DNA of 64,000 nucleotides from Phycisphaerae bacterium (GCA_017999985.1 JAGNKU010000006.1:1-64000), one strand, 5' to 3'. Counted from the first letter of the stretch, positions 15,444-24,068 are shown. Made by a program: numbers and translations. The notes: generated by a model not told the origin, from the letters alone.

Positions 15444-17144
15444 CTACTCCCCACCGCCGCTTGTCGCCGGACCCTTGATTTCCACCTCGCGCACGCTGTC
15501 GATCACCGTGCCATCGACCCACTTCACCGCCGCGACGATCTTTTCGCCGAACTGCGGCGGGGCCGGCGGGCCGCCGCACATGTCGTCCACTTCCTTTTTG
15601 ATCTCCTGGATCGTGCGGATGGGCAGCTTCGAGCCGGACTCCTTGATCGCCGTAATGAGGTCCTGGCGGCGCGGGTTGATCGCGATGCCGCGCTCCGTGA
15701 CGATCACGTCGATCAACTCGCCGGGACCGACCAGCGTCGTCACGTTGTCCACGATGACCGGGATGCGGTCGCGGACGCTCGGGATCGGCAGGATCACGCA
15801 CGGGCTGGCGAGGCAGTTCTGCCAGCCGCCGATGCCGTGCAACAGCCGGCCGTCGGAGTGCGTCACGACGTTGGCATTGAAGTTCACATCGACCTCGGTC
15901 GCGCCCAGCACCGCCGCATCGACGAACGTCGCGAAGTGCCCCTTGCCGTGCCAGTTGTACGACGTGAACGGCGAGGTCATGACGTGCCGCGGATTGTCGC
16001 GCATCGAGCGGACGCCGTGCAGGTCGAACGTCTGCCCGTCGAGGATGTAGTCGGTGAGGCCCTCTTCGAGCATCTCGACGAGGTATTTCGTGCTGCCGCC
16101 GCGGATGAAGCGGGCCTTGATCTTGCGCTCGCGCATGTAGTCGCGGAGGTAGATGGCGAAGCCCAACGCCGTGCCGCCGGCGCCGGCCTGGAAGCTGAAC
16201 CCGTCGCGCATGATGCCGACGTCGCGGACGAACTGGGCGGCCATCTCGGCGATCATCAGGCGGTCGGGGCTCTTGGTCAGCTCGGTCGTGCCGGAGACGA
16301 TTTTCGCCGGGTCGCCGATGACGTCGAGGACGACGACCTGGTCCACGTTGTTGCCCTGGATCTGCCACGGCACGCACGGGAACGGCACGAGGTTGTCGGT
16401 GACCATGATCGTGTGGTCGGCGTAGAGCGAATCCACCAGCCCGAAGCCGAGGCCGCCACACGCCGACGGGCCGTTGACGCCGTTGCTGTTGCCGAACGGG
16501 TCGCAGGTCGGGGCGGCGAGGACGGCGATATCGATGTGGATCTCGCCATCCTGGACGCACTGCCAGCGTCCGCCGTGCGAGCGCAGGACGCCCAGGCCGC
16601 GCATCTTGCCGGTGGAGCAGTAGTCGCCGAGGGGGCCGTTCATGCTGCCCTCGATGTGGTGGATGACGCCGGACTCGATGAGCGGGATGAGCGGGGCGTG
16701 GCACGGGAAGCACGCGGAGGGGAACCAGATGAGATCTTTGACGCCGAGCTCGGCCGCGGCCTGGAAGAGCGGGACGCCGATCTTGTCGCCGTTGCGGAAA
16801 TGGTGGTGCGAGCTGATGCGCATGCCGTCGCGGAGGCCGGCGTTCTTCAGGGCGACCTTGAGGGCCTCGACGGCGGTGGAACACGAAGCCGCCCGCGCGG
16901 GAACGAGGGCACGTGGCACCTCGATCCCTTGATCCCTCGATCCCTGGCTCCCTACCATCGCCGCCACCACCTTGTTCCCATCGCGCGGGAAGTCGTTGGA
17001 TGAGCGCACCGGCGGCGCGGCCTTGCGGGCGGTCGGCGTATACTGCCCGACGCCTTTGAACGGCACCTGTTGCTGGCCATTGACGATGGTCGGGACCATG
17101 CGTCCCGCGGCGTTCTTGACGAGCTGGACAGACGATTTCGACAT
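15444..17144 (-). CDS. citF: Citrate lyase alpha subunit (citrate CoA-transferase)
   Basis: 566 residues, slightly longer than the usual ~510. CitF transfers the CoA-like prosthetic arm between acetyl and citryl groups on the acyl carrier subunit. Family features include GMRISSHHHFRNGDKIG, HAPLIPLIESGVIHHIEGSMNG, GNSNGVNGPSACGGLG and VIVTERGIAINPRR. The start at 17144 has GGAGAGG nine nt upstream. Residues about 64-88 (VGSQGSRDQGIEVPRALVPA...) have no counterpart that I know in CitF and are encoded by a short repeat of the intergenic type, so they look like an in-frame insertion. The beta and gamma subunits are encoded as a fusion at 22779-24008. Confidence 0.9.
   Translation of the reverse strand: MSKSSVQLVKNAAGRMVPTIVNGQQQVPFKGVGQYTPTARKAAPPVRSSNDFPRDGNKVVAAMVGSQGSRDQGIEVPRALVPARAASCSTAVEALKVALKNAGLRDGMRISSHHHFRNGDKIGVPLFQAAAELGVKDLIWFPSACFPCHAPLIPLIESGVIHHIEGSMNGPLGDYCSTGKMRGLGVLRSHGGRWQCVQDGEIHIDIAVLAAPTCDPFGNSNGVNGPSACGGLGFGLVDSLYADHTIMVTDNLVPFPCVPWQIQGNNVDQVVVLDVIGDPAKIVSGTTELTKSPDRLMIAEMAAQFVRDVGIMRDGFSFQAGAGGTALGFAIYLRDYMRERKIKARFIRGGSTKYLVEMLEEGLTDYILDGQTFDLHGVRSMRDNPRHVMTSPFTSYNWHGKGHFATFVDAAVLGATEVDVNFNANVVTHSDGRLLHGIGGWQNCLASPCVILPIPSVRDRIPVIVDNVTTLVGPGELIDVIVTERGIAINPRRQDLITAIKESGSKLPIRTIQEIKKEVDDMCGGPPAPPQFGEKIVAAVKWVDGTVIDSVREVEIKGPATSGGGE
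16881..16955 (-). repeat. In-frame repeat insertion within citF
   Basis: Encodes residues about 64-88 of CitF. On the plus strand it includes CTCGATCCCTTGATCCCT followed by CGATCCCTGGCTCCC, i.e. tandem GATCCCT units. Reverse-complemented, these resemble the GAGGGATCGAGGGAAC units in the gene-free stretch at 42690-42745. The length is a multiple of three, so the frame is kept. Confidence 0.5.
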
Positions 17145-17440
17145 GCGGTGCATCCTCTCCAACGGCGGACACGAAGCGCGCACGCGTCGGCGGGTGGTCG
17201 CCCCGCCAGCGTGTAGATCCGCCATTTTCGACAAAACGCTCTGGAATGCAAAGGGGGCAGTAGGGCAGGCCTCTGTGCCCGCCAAGGCGGACGCGACGCG
17301 GCGGCGGTCCACAGAACCCAAAGCGGCAGCGCCGGGCCCGCGCAGCGTGCAGGAGAAGCACTGCTCAAGAGCAGTGGCACAAGGCCAGTCCGCGTGGCCC
17401 GTCGGAACCCGCAGCACCAGCGCCGGGTCCGCGCTGCATT
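17145..17440. other. 296-bp intergenic stretch with CACTGCTC palindrome
   Basis: No gene is seen. It contains the perfect palindrome described separately at 17359-17376. Confidence 0.5.
17359..17376. repeat. CACTGCTC-AA-GAGCAGTG palindrome, copy 1
   Basis: Perfect 8-bp inverted repeat around AA, followed by GCAC. An identical copy lies at 43936-43953 and a degenerate one at 45964-45981, all between genes. Confidence 0.8.
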
Positions 17441-18742
17441 CTATGGCAATGGCGCCAGCCGCACGTTGCGGAAGTGAATCTCCGCGCCCTCCGATTGCAG
17501 GCCGATCTTTCCTGGCGTTTCCTGCACGTCCGTCGCTTCGTTCAACACCTCGCCGTTCACGCGCAGCGTGATCGTACCGTGATCGACGGTGATCTCGTAC
17601 TCGTTCCAATCGCCGATCGGGCGCTCGGCGCCGTGCGTCTTCTTCGTGTTGCGGCCCTCGGTGCGCGCGGGATCGACCTTCATCGGGAACTCATCGATGT
17701 TCCAGAAATCGCCGGCGTTGCCGCTCTGAAGCTGGGCCTCGACGCTTTTCGGCCAGACCTTGTCCGGGCCGATCAAACGCAGCAGCACGCCACTGTTGCC
17801 AGCCTGCTTCGTGACCGGGTTGAAACGCCATTCGAGCTTCAGCACATAATTCGTGTAGTCCGCCGTCGTGCGGATGTAGCCCACCGGCTGGCCCTTGCAG
17901 ACCAGCACGCCGTCGGCGACCGTCCACACTTCATCCATCTTCCCGCCCTCGGGCAGACACGCCTGCCAGCCCGTCAGGTCCTTGCCGTTGAACAAGCGCA
18001 CCTCGCCCGGCAGCGGCGCCGCCAAGTCACGGACGCGGATGTTGCGGAACCAGACCTCGTCGCCATGATGCTGCAATGCGATGTGCCCGCGCGGCTGGAG
18101 GCCAAAGCCGTCGTACTCGCGGAACTTGCTGCCGGCGATGAGCTTCTTCCATTCATCGCCGACGAGGCGGCACTCGACCACCTTCTTGCCGTTGAGCCAG
18201 TGCTGCACGACGCCATCCTGGACGCGAATCCGCACCTGATTGAACTCGCCCGCAGGCTTGAGCACCTTGCCGGCGACGGCCGGGCAGAGATCGAACATGG
18301 ATCCGGCGGAGTGATTAGACTCCGGCGCTTCGCCGGCGCCGGCGTCGTCGAGAATCTGGTATTCCGGCCCGGTCTGCCATGTCTCGTCGTTCGCTTCGGT
18401 GACGCGGTAGATGATGCCGCTGTTGCCCTTGGGCGCGACCTTCCATTCGAGCGTCAACTCGAAATCGCCATACTGGTCGGCGGTGATAAGATCGCCGCCG
18501 GTGGCGCCTGCGACAGTCTTCAGACACCCGTCGGCAACGACCCAGCCTTCGGTGGGAAAGCTCTTCTGCTTGTAGCCGCGCCAAGCCGTCGTGTCCTTCC
18601 CGTCGAACAGAACCTTCCAGCCGGCGGCTTGCTCGGCGGGAGTGAGCTGCGATCCGGCGGGCGGCTTCGCCGGCTGCTGAGCCAGCGCCATGGCGGCCAC
18701 GCATGCGATCAATCCTGTGCTCAGAAAACGGTGTGCGATCAT
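17441..18742 (-). CDS. Exported protein with two DUF1080 domains
   Basis: 433 residues. A cleavable signal peptide (RFLSTGLIACVAAMALAQ) is followed by two tandem DUF1080 (3-keto-disaccharide hydrolase, laminin-G-like) domains: WKVLFDGKDTTAWRGYK to VWFRNIRVRDL, and EVRLFNGKDLTGWQACL to IHFRNVRLAPLP. Each shows the typical GNSG[IV] strand (KGNSGIIYRV; AGNSGVLLRL) and the PE[Y/A]Q-type motif (GPEYQILDD; SVEAQLQSG). The family is strongly expanded in planctomycetes and acts on oxidised sugars or binds carbohydrate. The ATG at 18742 has GGAGG at 8 nt. It should be periplasmic or secreted. Confidence 0.9.
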   Translation of the reverse strand: MIAHRFLSTGLIACVAAMALAQQPAKPPAGSQLTPAEQAAGWKVLFDGKDTTAWRGYKQKSFPTEGWVVADGCLKTVAGATGGDLITADQYGDFELTLEWKVAPKGNSGIIYRVTEANDETWQTGPEYQILDDAGAGEAPESNHSAGSMFDLCPAVAGKVLKPAGEFNQVRIRVQDGVVQHWLNGKKVVECRLVGDEWKKLIAGSKFREYDGFGLQPRGHIALQHHGDEVWFRNIRVRDLAAPLPGEVRLFNGKDLTGWQACLPEGGKMDEVWTVADGVLVCKGQPVGYIRTTADYTNYVLKLEWRFNPVTKQAGNSGVLLRLIGPDKVWPKSVEAQLQSGNAGDFWNIDEFPMKVDPARTEGRNTKKTHGAERPIGDWNEYEITVDHGTITLRVNGEVLNEATDVQETPGKIGLQSEGAEIHFRNVRLAPLP

Positions 18743-18862
18743 GATTGCATCCTCCAACGGCGCGCGACGCTGAACGTCAGCGGCGCACCTAATAGCCGCG
18801 GTATCCGTTCAAGCCGGGCATTCTCGGTGATTTCTACTACCATGCAAAGTGGCCCGATGGCA

Positions 18863-19636
18863 CTACGCCCGCGGCCGGAGCGCGGTCAGCCACAGGTTGT
18901 CGCCCAGGCGCGGCGCGAAGACCTCGCCGACCTCGAAGCCGGCCGCGCGGACGAGCCGGCCCAGCGTGTCCGGCGTGAAATACTGCACATGCTCCGGCCA
19001 GCGGTAGCCGGACCAATGTGCGCCGCGCCACCGCCGGAGCAGGCTATCGTAGTTCGGCACCTTGATGAACAGCGCGCCGCCGGGGCGCAGCAGATTGAAC
19101 GCCTGCCCGAGCAGCTTGGCCGGCTGCGGGTCATGCTCAAGGAAGCTGATTGCCGTGATCACGTCGAAGGACGCCGGTGCGAGGGCGAGGTCTTCAAGGC
19201 GGCCGATCAGCACGCGTTCATCGCCCAACCGCCAGCGGGCCTTCGCGGCCATCTTCGGCGACAGCTCCGTGCCCATCGGGTCGAACCCCGCCCGCAGGGC
19301 GACCGCCGCGAAACGCCCGTCGCCGCACGCGATGTCCAGCAGGCGACCGCCGCGCACGGTGCGCCGAATGCGTCGCACGGCCCGGCGTTCGCGACTGGGC
19401 TTGAGCAGCATGAGCGTGTAGGTGTAGATGCGCGTGAACGGGTTCCGCTGCCAGCGCTCCCAGCGTTCACGGGCGAAAGATGCATTCCATTCGAACTCGG
19501 TCTCGACGCGCTCGCCGGTCGGGATGTCGGGCAGGTACGCCAGGTGGCACGCGGCGCATTCGACGAGCCGCCAGGGGCCGCGCGTCAGCAGCAGGCGGGA
19601 GTCGTCGCCGCCACACACGGGGCACGCGCGGTGCAT
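18863..19636 (-). CDS. Zinc-ribbon SAM-dependent methyltransferase
   Basis: 257 residues. An N-terminal zinc ribbon (C5PVC8...C27AAC30) is followed by a class I methyltransferase domain of the Methyltransf_23 type: LLDIACGDGRF (SAM-binding motif I), GTELSPKMA, and FDVITAISFLEHDPQP (motif IV-like), then LRPGGALFIKVPNYDS. Such enzymes often act on sugar or polyketide intermediates in surface-polysaccharide pathways; the substrate here is unknown. Confidence 0.85.
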   Translation of the reverse strand: MHRACPVCGGDDSRLLLTRGPWRLVECAACHLAYLPDIPTGERVETEFEWNASFARERWERWQRNPFTRIYTYTLMLLKPSRERRAVRRIRRTVRGGRLLDIACGDGRFAAVALRAGFDPMGTELSPKMAAKARWRLGDERVLIGRLEDLALAPASFDVITAISFLEHDPQPAKLLGQAFNLLRPGGALFIKVPNYDSLLRRWRGAHWSGYRWPEHVQYFTPDTLGRLVRAAGFEVGEVFAPRLGDNLWLTALRPRA

Positions 19637-19804
19637 GACAGCGGGCGTCGCGGCGGGCGTTTCGTTGGCTGGTGATGACAGAGTCAGATCCTTTCAGGTT
19701 GCCGGCTGACGGTACTGCCGCGTCGGCGGATGGAGCGCTCGGCCCAAGCCCCAGGGTTCAGCCTGCTATTGTGCCGGCCCGGGGCAATTTCTGCCAGTAC
19801 GGAG

Positions 19805-19895
19805 GGTGGTATGGGCATCCCGCCCGTCGGGGTGGTATGGGCGTCTCGCCCGTTCTTCCCCCTGCCCTGGGAACGGGCAAGATGCCCGTACCACC
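19805..19895. repeat. GGTAYGGGC inverted-repeat cluster, copy 1
   Basis: Two forward units (GTGGTATGGGCATCCCGCCC and GTGGTATGGGCGTCTCGCCC) face one inverted unit (GGGCAAGATGCCCGTACCAC), with CGTTCTTCCC between, so the whole can fold into a long imperfect hairpin. The same arrangement occurs at 38955-39051. The rest of 19637-19920 holds no gene. Confidence 0.75.
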
Positions 19896-19920
19896 CAAGC
19901 CAAGCGCGCGCACCGCTGCG

Positions 19921-20589
19921 CTAACGCGCGACCTTGTACCGGAGCCACACGACGCCGCCCTTGAGCTTCTCGACCTGGGCGAGCTTCGCCCCGACCACGC
20001 CGGCGGCGGATGTCAGATCGGGCGCCAGGAACAGCCCGCGTGGGGTGGTGCCGCCGACAAGGCTCGGCTGAATCAGGATGCTGACTTCGCTGATGAGCCC
20101 CGCGCGGAGCAGCGCGCCGTTGAGCGTGCCGCCGCTGTCCACACGCACGACCTTCACGCCGTAGCGGGCGTTGAGCTCTTCCAGCGCCCGGCGCAGATCG
20201 ACCTGCGCGCGACCGGTGATAATGCAGTCAATGTGTCGGCGTTTGAGGTAATCGCGATACTCCCGCGGGGTCGCGCGCGAACAGAGCGCGACCATGCCGC
20301 GCCAGTACGGCGCCTGCCGCAGCGCGTGCCAACTGCGCACGCGCCCACGACTGTCGGGCACGACGAGCAGCGGGCGCTTGTCGCGCGGCTTGACCGGCGG
20401 AGGCTCGAACGCGGATGCATCCTCCGGCGGTACCGGGTCCGGGGCGGCCAAGATCGTGCCGGCCCCGACGAGCGTGGCATTCTCGCGCCAGCGCGGCACC
20501 AGGCCGTAGTACTGCGCGAGATCGATATTCAGCCAATCCATCCGGCCGTCGACGCTGACGGCGTTATGCAGAATCACACGCGGCAACAC
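19921..20589 (-). CDS. RibD C-terminal-domain reductase
   Basis: 222 residues, all RibD_C/dihydrofolate-reductase-like: LPRVILHNAVSVDGRMDWL at the start, LVGAGTILAA (NADPH-binding), RPLLVVPDSRGRV, and DSGGTLNGALLRAGLISEV with the typical substrate-side motif. RibD_C proteins reduce 5-amino-6-ribosylamino-uracil phosphates or related pterins using NADPH. There is no deaminase domain, so this is a stand-alone reductase rather than bifunctional RibD. The start is GTG at 20589 with GGAGG about ten nt upstream. Confidence 0.85.
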   Translation of the reverse strand: MLPRVILHNAVSVDGRMDWLNIDLAQYYGLVPRWRENATLVGAGTILAAPDPVPPEDASAFEPPPVKPRDKRPLLVVPDSRGRVRSWHALRQAPYWRGMVALCSRATPREYRDYLKRRHIDCIITGRAQVDLRRALEELNARYGVKVVRVDSGGTLNGALLRAGLISEVSILIQPSLVGGTTPRGLFLAPDLTSAAGVVGAKLAQVEKLKGGVVWLRYKVAR

Positions 20590-20659
20590 GGGCGCTCTAC
20601 CTCCTCAATACGCGGGACAGCCACCGCAACGGCGATGAGCAACAACTCCGGCACCCCCG

Positions 20660-21331
20660 TCAGACGAGAATCTCGCAGAAAAGACTCGACTCGTCCACCT
20701 CGATGAGCGTCCGCTGCCGGAACGCGAGGCCGTTGCTCAGGGCGAGAAACTCGTCGGCGCTGATCGTGCGGGCGGTGAAGCCGTCCTTGCAGACGATGTG
20801 CCCGTCGCGCGTAGCCGCTTCGTCGATTTCACCCAGCAGCCCTTCCGCGGCCTGCCGACGAAACCAGTCCAGCCGGTGCGGCCAGAAGCGCTCGGCGTAG
20901 GTGGACAGCAGGACGCGTCCGCCGGGGCGCGTGACGCGCAGGCTCTCGCGAATGACGGCGCGCGGCTCGACGTGAAACGCGGACAGGCCGTTCTGGATGC
21001 AGACGACCGCGTCGAACGTCGCGTCGCGCAGGCCGAGGGCGCAGGCGTCCATCTGCAGCAGCCGGCAGTTCGGCCGGTCGCGGAGCAGCTCGCGGCCCAG
21101 CGCGAGACTGGCGGCGGACGTGTCGATCCCCACGACCGAGCGGGCTACGCCGGCGAGCCGTGCAACCACGCGGCCATAGCCGCAGCCGAGTTCGAGTACT
21201 GCGTCGGTCGGTCGGACGCGGGCCAGGACGTGCTGGATTTCAGCTTCAAAGTACTGCTGCACGCGCAGCGGAGCGATTTCATAGCACCGGCGAAGGCGTT
21301 CGGCGGAGAGATGGTCGGAGTAGTAGCTCAT
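20660..21331 (-). CDS. Class I SAM-dependent methyltransferase
   Basis: 223 residues. Motif I is VLELGCGYGRVVARL, motif II VVGIDTSAASL, motif III LLQMDACALGL, motif IV FDAVVCIQNGLSAF, then RVTRPGGRVLLSTYAERFW. This is the Methyltransf_11/25 pattern; no substrate-specific domain is visible. It lies 70 nt upstream of the RibD_C-type gene on the same strand. Confidence 0.85.
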   Translation of the reverse strand: MSYYSDHLSAERLRRCYEIAPLRVQQYFEAEIQHVLARVRPTDAVLELGCGYGRVVARLAGVARSVVGIDTSAASLALGRELLRDRPNCRLLQMDACALGLRDATFDAVVCIQNGLSAFHVEPRAVIRESLRVTRPGGRVLLSTYAERFWPHRLDWFRRQAAEGLLGEIDEAATRDGHIVCKDGFTARTISADEFLALSNGLAFRQRTLIEVDESSLFCEILV

Positions 21332-21383
21332 CGCCTACGGTTGACAGAATATTGATTGCGGATCGCGCGAGTGCGTAGCGGTC

Positions 21384-21947
21384 TCACTCAGCGATTGAAT
21401 TCGGTATCACGGTCTCAGACTGCTCGCTCGGTTCCGGCGGCCGCGGGAAGACCTGCCGCACGCGCGCCCACCGCTCATCTCGCTCCACCAGCCGCGCCTT
21501 GCGCTCCTGGCGCTCCGCCTCGCGCTCGCCCTCGATCTCACCCTCGAGCGTCATATACAACGCAACGGCGGCATCCAGTTCGCCCGCCGCGAATGCCTCC
21601 TGCCGAAGCACACGCTGCTGGGTGTCGTAGAAGGAAACCACGAACACATCCCCCTCCGGGTCCGCACGATCAAAGTCCGTCTCCATGACAACGAGCACGT
21701 CCCCGACCTGCTTCTCGCTGCGCAACTGGAGGCGATCTACGCCCTGATGCCATAGTTTTCCGACGAGGATCGTGTCAAGCAGCGCTGTGCGATCGACCTC
21801 GCTCTGCATGGTCGTCAAATGCTGCCAGCCGTAGTCGTATGCCTGCTGCTCTTCCGCTGCCAGCCGCTCGGGCATCGGCTTCACCGCGAGCCCCGTGCAG
21901 CCGCCGAGTGCCAGCACCGCAGACACGATCGCAAACCGCCCGTTCAT
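21384..21947 (-). CDS. Small lipoprotein, unknown function
   Basis: 187 residues. The signal peptide ends in VLALGGC (lipobox, Cys at 17). The mature part is mostly alpha/beta with DVLVVMETDFDRADPEGDVFVVSFYD in the middle and a highly charged helical segment (EGEIEGEREAERQERKARLVERDERW) near the C terminus. No family is recognised. It should be membrane-anchored in the periplasm. Confidence 0.7.
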   Translation of the reverse strand: MNGRFAIVSAVLALGGCTGLAVKPMPERLAAEEQQAYDYGWQHLTTMQSEVDRTALLDTILVGKLWHQGVDRLQLRSEKQVGDVLVVMETDFDRADPEGDVFVVSFYDTQQRVLRQEAFAAGELDAAVALYMTLEGEIEGEREAERQERKARLVERDERWARVRQVFPRPPEPSEQSETVIPNSIAE

Positions 21948-22013
21948 CGCACTCCCTCCGTCAGGTAGACCCCTGCGCTCACGCCCCGCGCTCGTCGGAC
22001 TTACAACCGAGTG

Positions 22014-22373
22014 TCACGAATCACCTTGCGAATCAAGCTCCGCGAGCAACTTTCCCACCTCGCTCTGTAACACGGGCAGTTTCGTCTCAATCACGTTCCA
22101 CACGGTCGCGGGTTGCAGGCTGTCGTAGCCATGCACGAGCACGTGGCGGAACCCGATGATGTTGCGGTGCTCCGGAATGCGCCGAGCCACGTCGGGTGCC
22201 ACCCGGTCCAGTTGCAGCACGGCCTCCCCGATGATCTGCAATTCGCGCTCCACCGCCGAACGAAACCCGCGCTCCTGCGCATAGTCGTCCACCGCACGCC
22301 CCGCCGTGAACTCGCGCCGGAACTCGCACGAACTGAGAATGTCGTACAGGTATTTCTGCGCGTCATGCGGCAT
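22014..22373 (-). CDS. hepT: HEPN toxin of the HepT (DUF86) family
   Basis: 119 residues, typical HepT length. The HEPN catalytic-type motif is RNIIGFRHVLVHGYD (R-x6-H and R-x4-H). Upstream are the usual ERELQIIGEAVLQL helix and KYLYDILSSCEFRREFT. HepT proteins are RNases that the partner MntA nucleotidyltransferase inactivates by AMP transfer to a Tyr; the Tyr of HGYD fits that site. It overlaps the MntA gene by 11 nt. Confidence 0.88.
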   Translation of the reverse strand: MPHDAQKYLYDILSSCEFRREFTAGRAVDDYAQERGFRSAVERELQIIGEAVLQLDRVAPDVARRIPEHRNIIGFRHVLVHGYDSLQPATVWNVIETKLPVLQSEVGKLLAELDSQGDS

Positions 22374-22671
22374 ACACTGGCCTCCGGCTCTCGTTCAACC
22401 GGCGGAGAAAGTACGGGTTGCGTGGAGCATCCGCCTCGACCAGATCGACGGGCCGACCGAAGAGCTCGGACAGGGCGCGTTGCAATTCGAAGAAGGTGTC
22501 GAACCGCTGCTCGGCCGGCAGGTCGCGAAACTCGACCAGAAAATCCAGGTCGCTGCGCGCGGGATCGAATTCGCCGGTAGCCGCGGAGCCGAAGACATCA
22601 AGCCGCGCGACGTGATAGCGACGGCAAAGTGCCGTCAGTTCCGCGCGGTGTTGGTCGATGAGCGGGAGCAT
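22363..22671 (-). CDS. mntA: MntA-type nucleotidyltransferase antitoxin
   Basis: 102 residues with the minimal nucleotidyltransferase signature VFGSAATGEFDP...SDLDFLVEF (GS and DxD metal motif). It is the antitoxin partner of HepT and modifies it with AMP. The ATG at 22671 has GAGGAG at 7 nt; an upstream TTG is less likely. A TACAAT box lies about 45 nt upstream. Confidence 0.88.
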   Translation of the reverse strand: MLPLIDQHRAELTALCRRYHVARLDVFGSAATGEFDPARSDLDFLVEFRDLPAEQRFDTFFELQRALSELFGRPVDLVEADAPRNPYFLRRLNESRRPVYAA

Positions 22672-22715
22672 CGCACGCTCCTCACGAAGCAATCGCTCGA
22701 TTTACGAACACCCCC

Positions 22716-22721
22716 ATTGTA
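22716..22721 (-). promoter_or_regulatory. -10 box of the mntA-hepT operon
   Basis: Minus-strand TACAAT, about 45 nt before the mntA start. No strong -35 match is seen. Confidence 0.4.
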
Positions 22722-22778
22722 GTCGTCGGCGAGGCCAGACAGAAGCGGGCAACGACGTTTGCCCGTGTCGCCGCCGTG

Positions 22779-24008
22779 CTACTTCACCAGCCCCAGCGCC
22801 TCCGCCAGCCTTACTGTCCGCAACGCCCGCTTGACCACCGGCGGGTCGATCATCTTGCTGCCGAGCGAGACGACGCCGAGGCCCTTCTCTTCCGCTTCCT
22901 TGAACGCCGCCACGATCTTCTGGGCCTTTTCCAGCTCCGCGGGCGCAGGGGCGAAGGCCTCGTGGATGACGCGGATCTGCCGCGGGTGGATGCAGCCCTT
23001 GCCGTCGAAGCCGAGCGACTTCGCCTCCAGCACGCTGGCGCGCAGGCCGTCCATGTCGCTCACGTCGGAGAAGACCGTGTCGATCGGCTGCACGCCGGCG
23101 GCGCGGGCCGCGTTCACCACCTGGCAGCGGGCCCAGAAGCTCTCGCGCCCTTCGTTGGTCCGCTGCGTGCCGATGTCGGCGGTGTAGTCCTCCAGGCCGA
23201 TGGTCAGCGCGCAGGTGTTCTTCGACGCCGTCGCGATCTCGTACGCCTTGATCGCCCCAAGCGCGCTTTCGACGATCGGCATGAGATACACCGGCCGCGT
23301 GCCACCGCACTTCTTCTGGACCTGCTGGACGCGCGCGTCGACCTGCCGCACCTGCTCGGGGTCCTCGACCTTTGGAATCAGGATCACGTGCACGTTGTGC
23401 GGCACGATGAAGTCGAGATCGACCAGCCCGCGCTCGCCCTGGTTGATCCGCACCATGCGCTCCGCGCCCTTGAAGTCAATGCTGCGCAGCGCGTTGCGCA
23501 CCATGAGCCGCGCCTCGTCCTTCATCGGCGGCGCAACGCTGTCCTCCAGGTCCAGGATCACGCCGTCCGGCTCGTGCAGGCCGGCGTTGAGCATGAACTT
23601 CGCCTCGTTGCCGGGCAGATACAGCCGCGAACGGCGGAAGCGGTCGCGTTCGGTTGGATACTGCGCGCCGGCGACGAACTCCGGGAGCAGTTCGGGCACG
23701 GCCGACACCGACGTCGTGCCGTCGGGATGCAATCGCCGGACTGCCGCTTCGAACCGGGCCATCTGCACCCACGGCAGCGCGCCGGCGTCTTCCATCTCGA
23801 CGGTGGCGTTGGGCACGCCGAGGTGCGTCAGTCCGTCGCGGACGAGCTGGCGCGTGGCCTCGCCGTACATCACCTCGACCTTGGTCTTGAGCTGCAACTG
23901 GATACCGCCGGACGCGGTCGGCGTGATCTTCACCCAGCAATCGGAACGGACATCCGTGCCGCGCCGGCCGGCTTCGGCGGTGCGGCCGATCAGGTCGTTG
24001 TTCGTCAT
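22779..24008 (-). CDS. citE: Citrate lyase acyl carrier-beta fusion (CitD-CitE)
   Basis: 409 residues. Residues about 8-100 match CitD, the gamma acyl carrier subunit (SDCWVKITPTASGGIQLQL, VEVMYGEATRQLV, DAGALPWVQMARFEAAV); Ser22 is a candidate site for the phosphoribosyl-dephospho-CoA arm. Residues 125-409 are CitE, the citryl-ACP lyase of the HpcH/HpaI fold: RSRLYLPGNEAKFM, PDGVILDLEDSVAP, VHVILIPKVEDPEQV, VYLMPIVESALG and KGCIHPRQI, with the metal-binding Glu and Asp in IVESA and LEDS. CitD and CitE are separate proteins in the Klebsiella and E. coli systems. No ligase (CitC) or prosthetic-group genes (CitX, CitG) are in the window. Confidence 0.88.
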   Translation of the reverse strand: MTNNDLIGRTAEAGRRGTDVRSDCWVKITPTASGGIQLQLKTKVEVMYGEATRQLVRDGLTHLGVPNATVEMEDAGALPWVQMARFEAAVRRLHPDGTTSVSAVPELLPEFVAGAQYPTERDRFRRSRLYLPGNEAKFMLNAGLHEPDGVILDLEDSVAPPMKDEARLMVRNALRSIDFKGAERMVRINQGERGLVDLDFIVPHNVHVILIPKVEDPEQVRQVDARVQQVQKKCGGTRPVYLMPIVESALGAIKAYEIATASKNTCALTIGLEDYTADIGTQRTNEGRESFWARCQVVNAARAAGVQPIDTVFSDVSDMDGLRASVLEAKSLGFDGKGCIHPRQIRVIHEAFAPAPAELEKAQKIVAAFKEAEEKGLGVVSLGSKMIDPPVVKRALRTVRLAEALGLVK

Positions 24009-24068
24009 AGGTATCTCACCAACGTGTAAGCTCAGCCGCGATTTCCCAGCCGCCGGCTGAACTGCTCA

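Noticed and set aside
17474-19675. Very long open frame on the plus strand opposite the DUF1080 and methyltransferase genes
   Set aside because: It is antisense to two genes with clear family motifs; Arg/Ala/His-rich composition is the usual effect of high GC at third positions.
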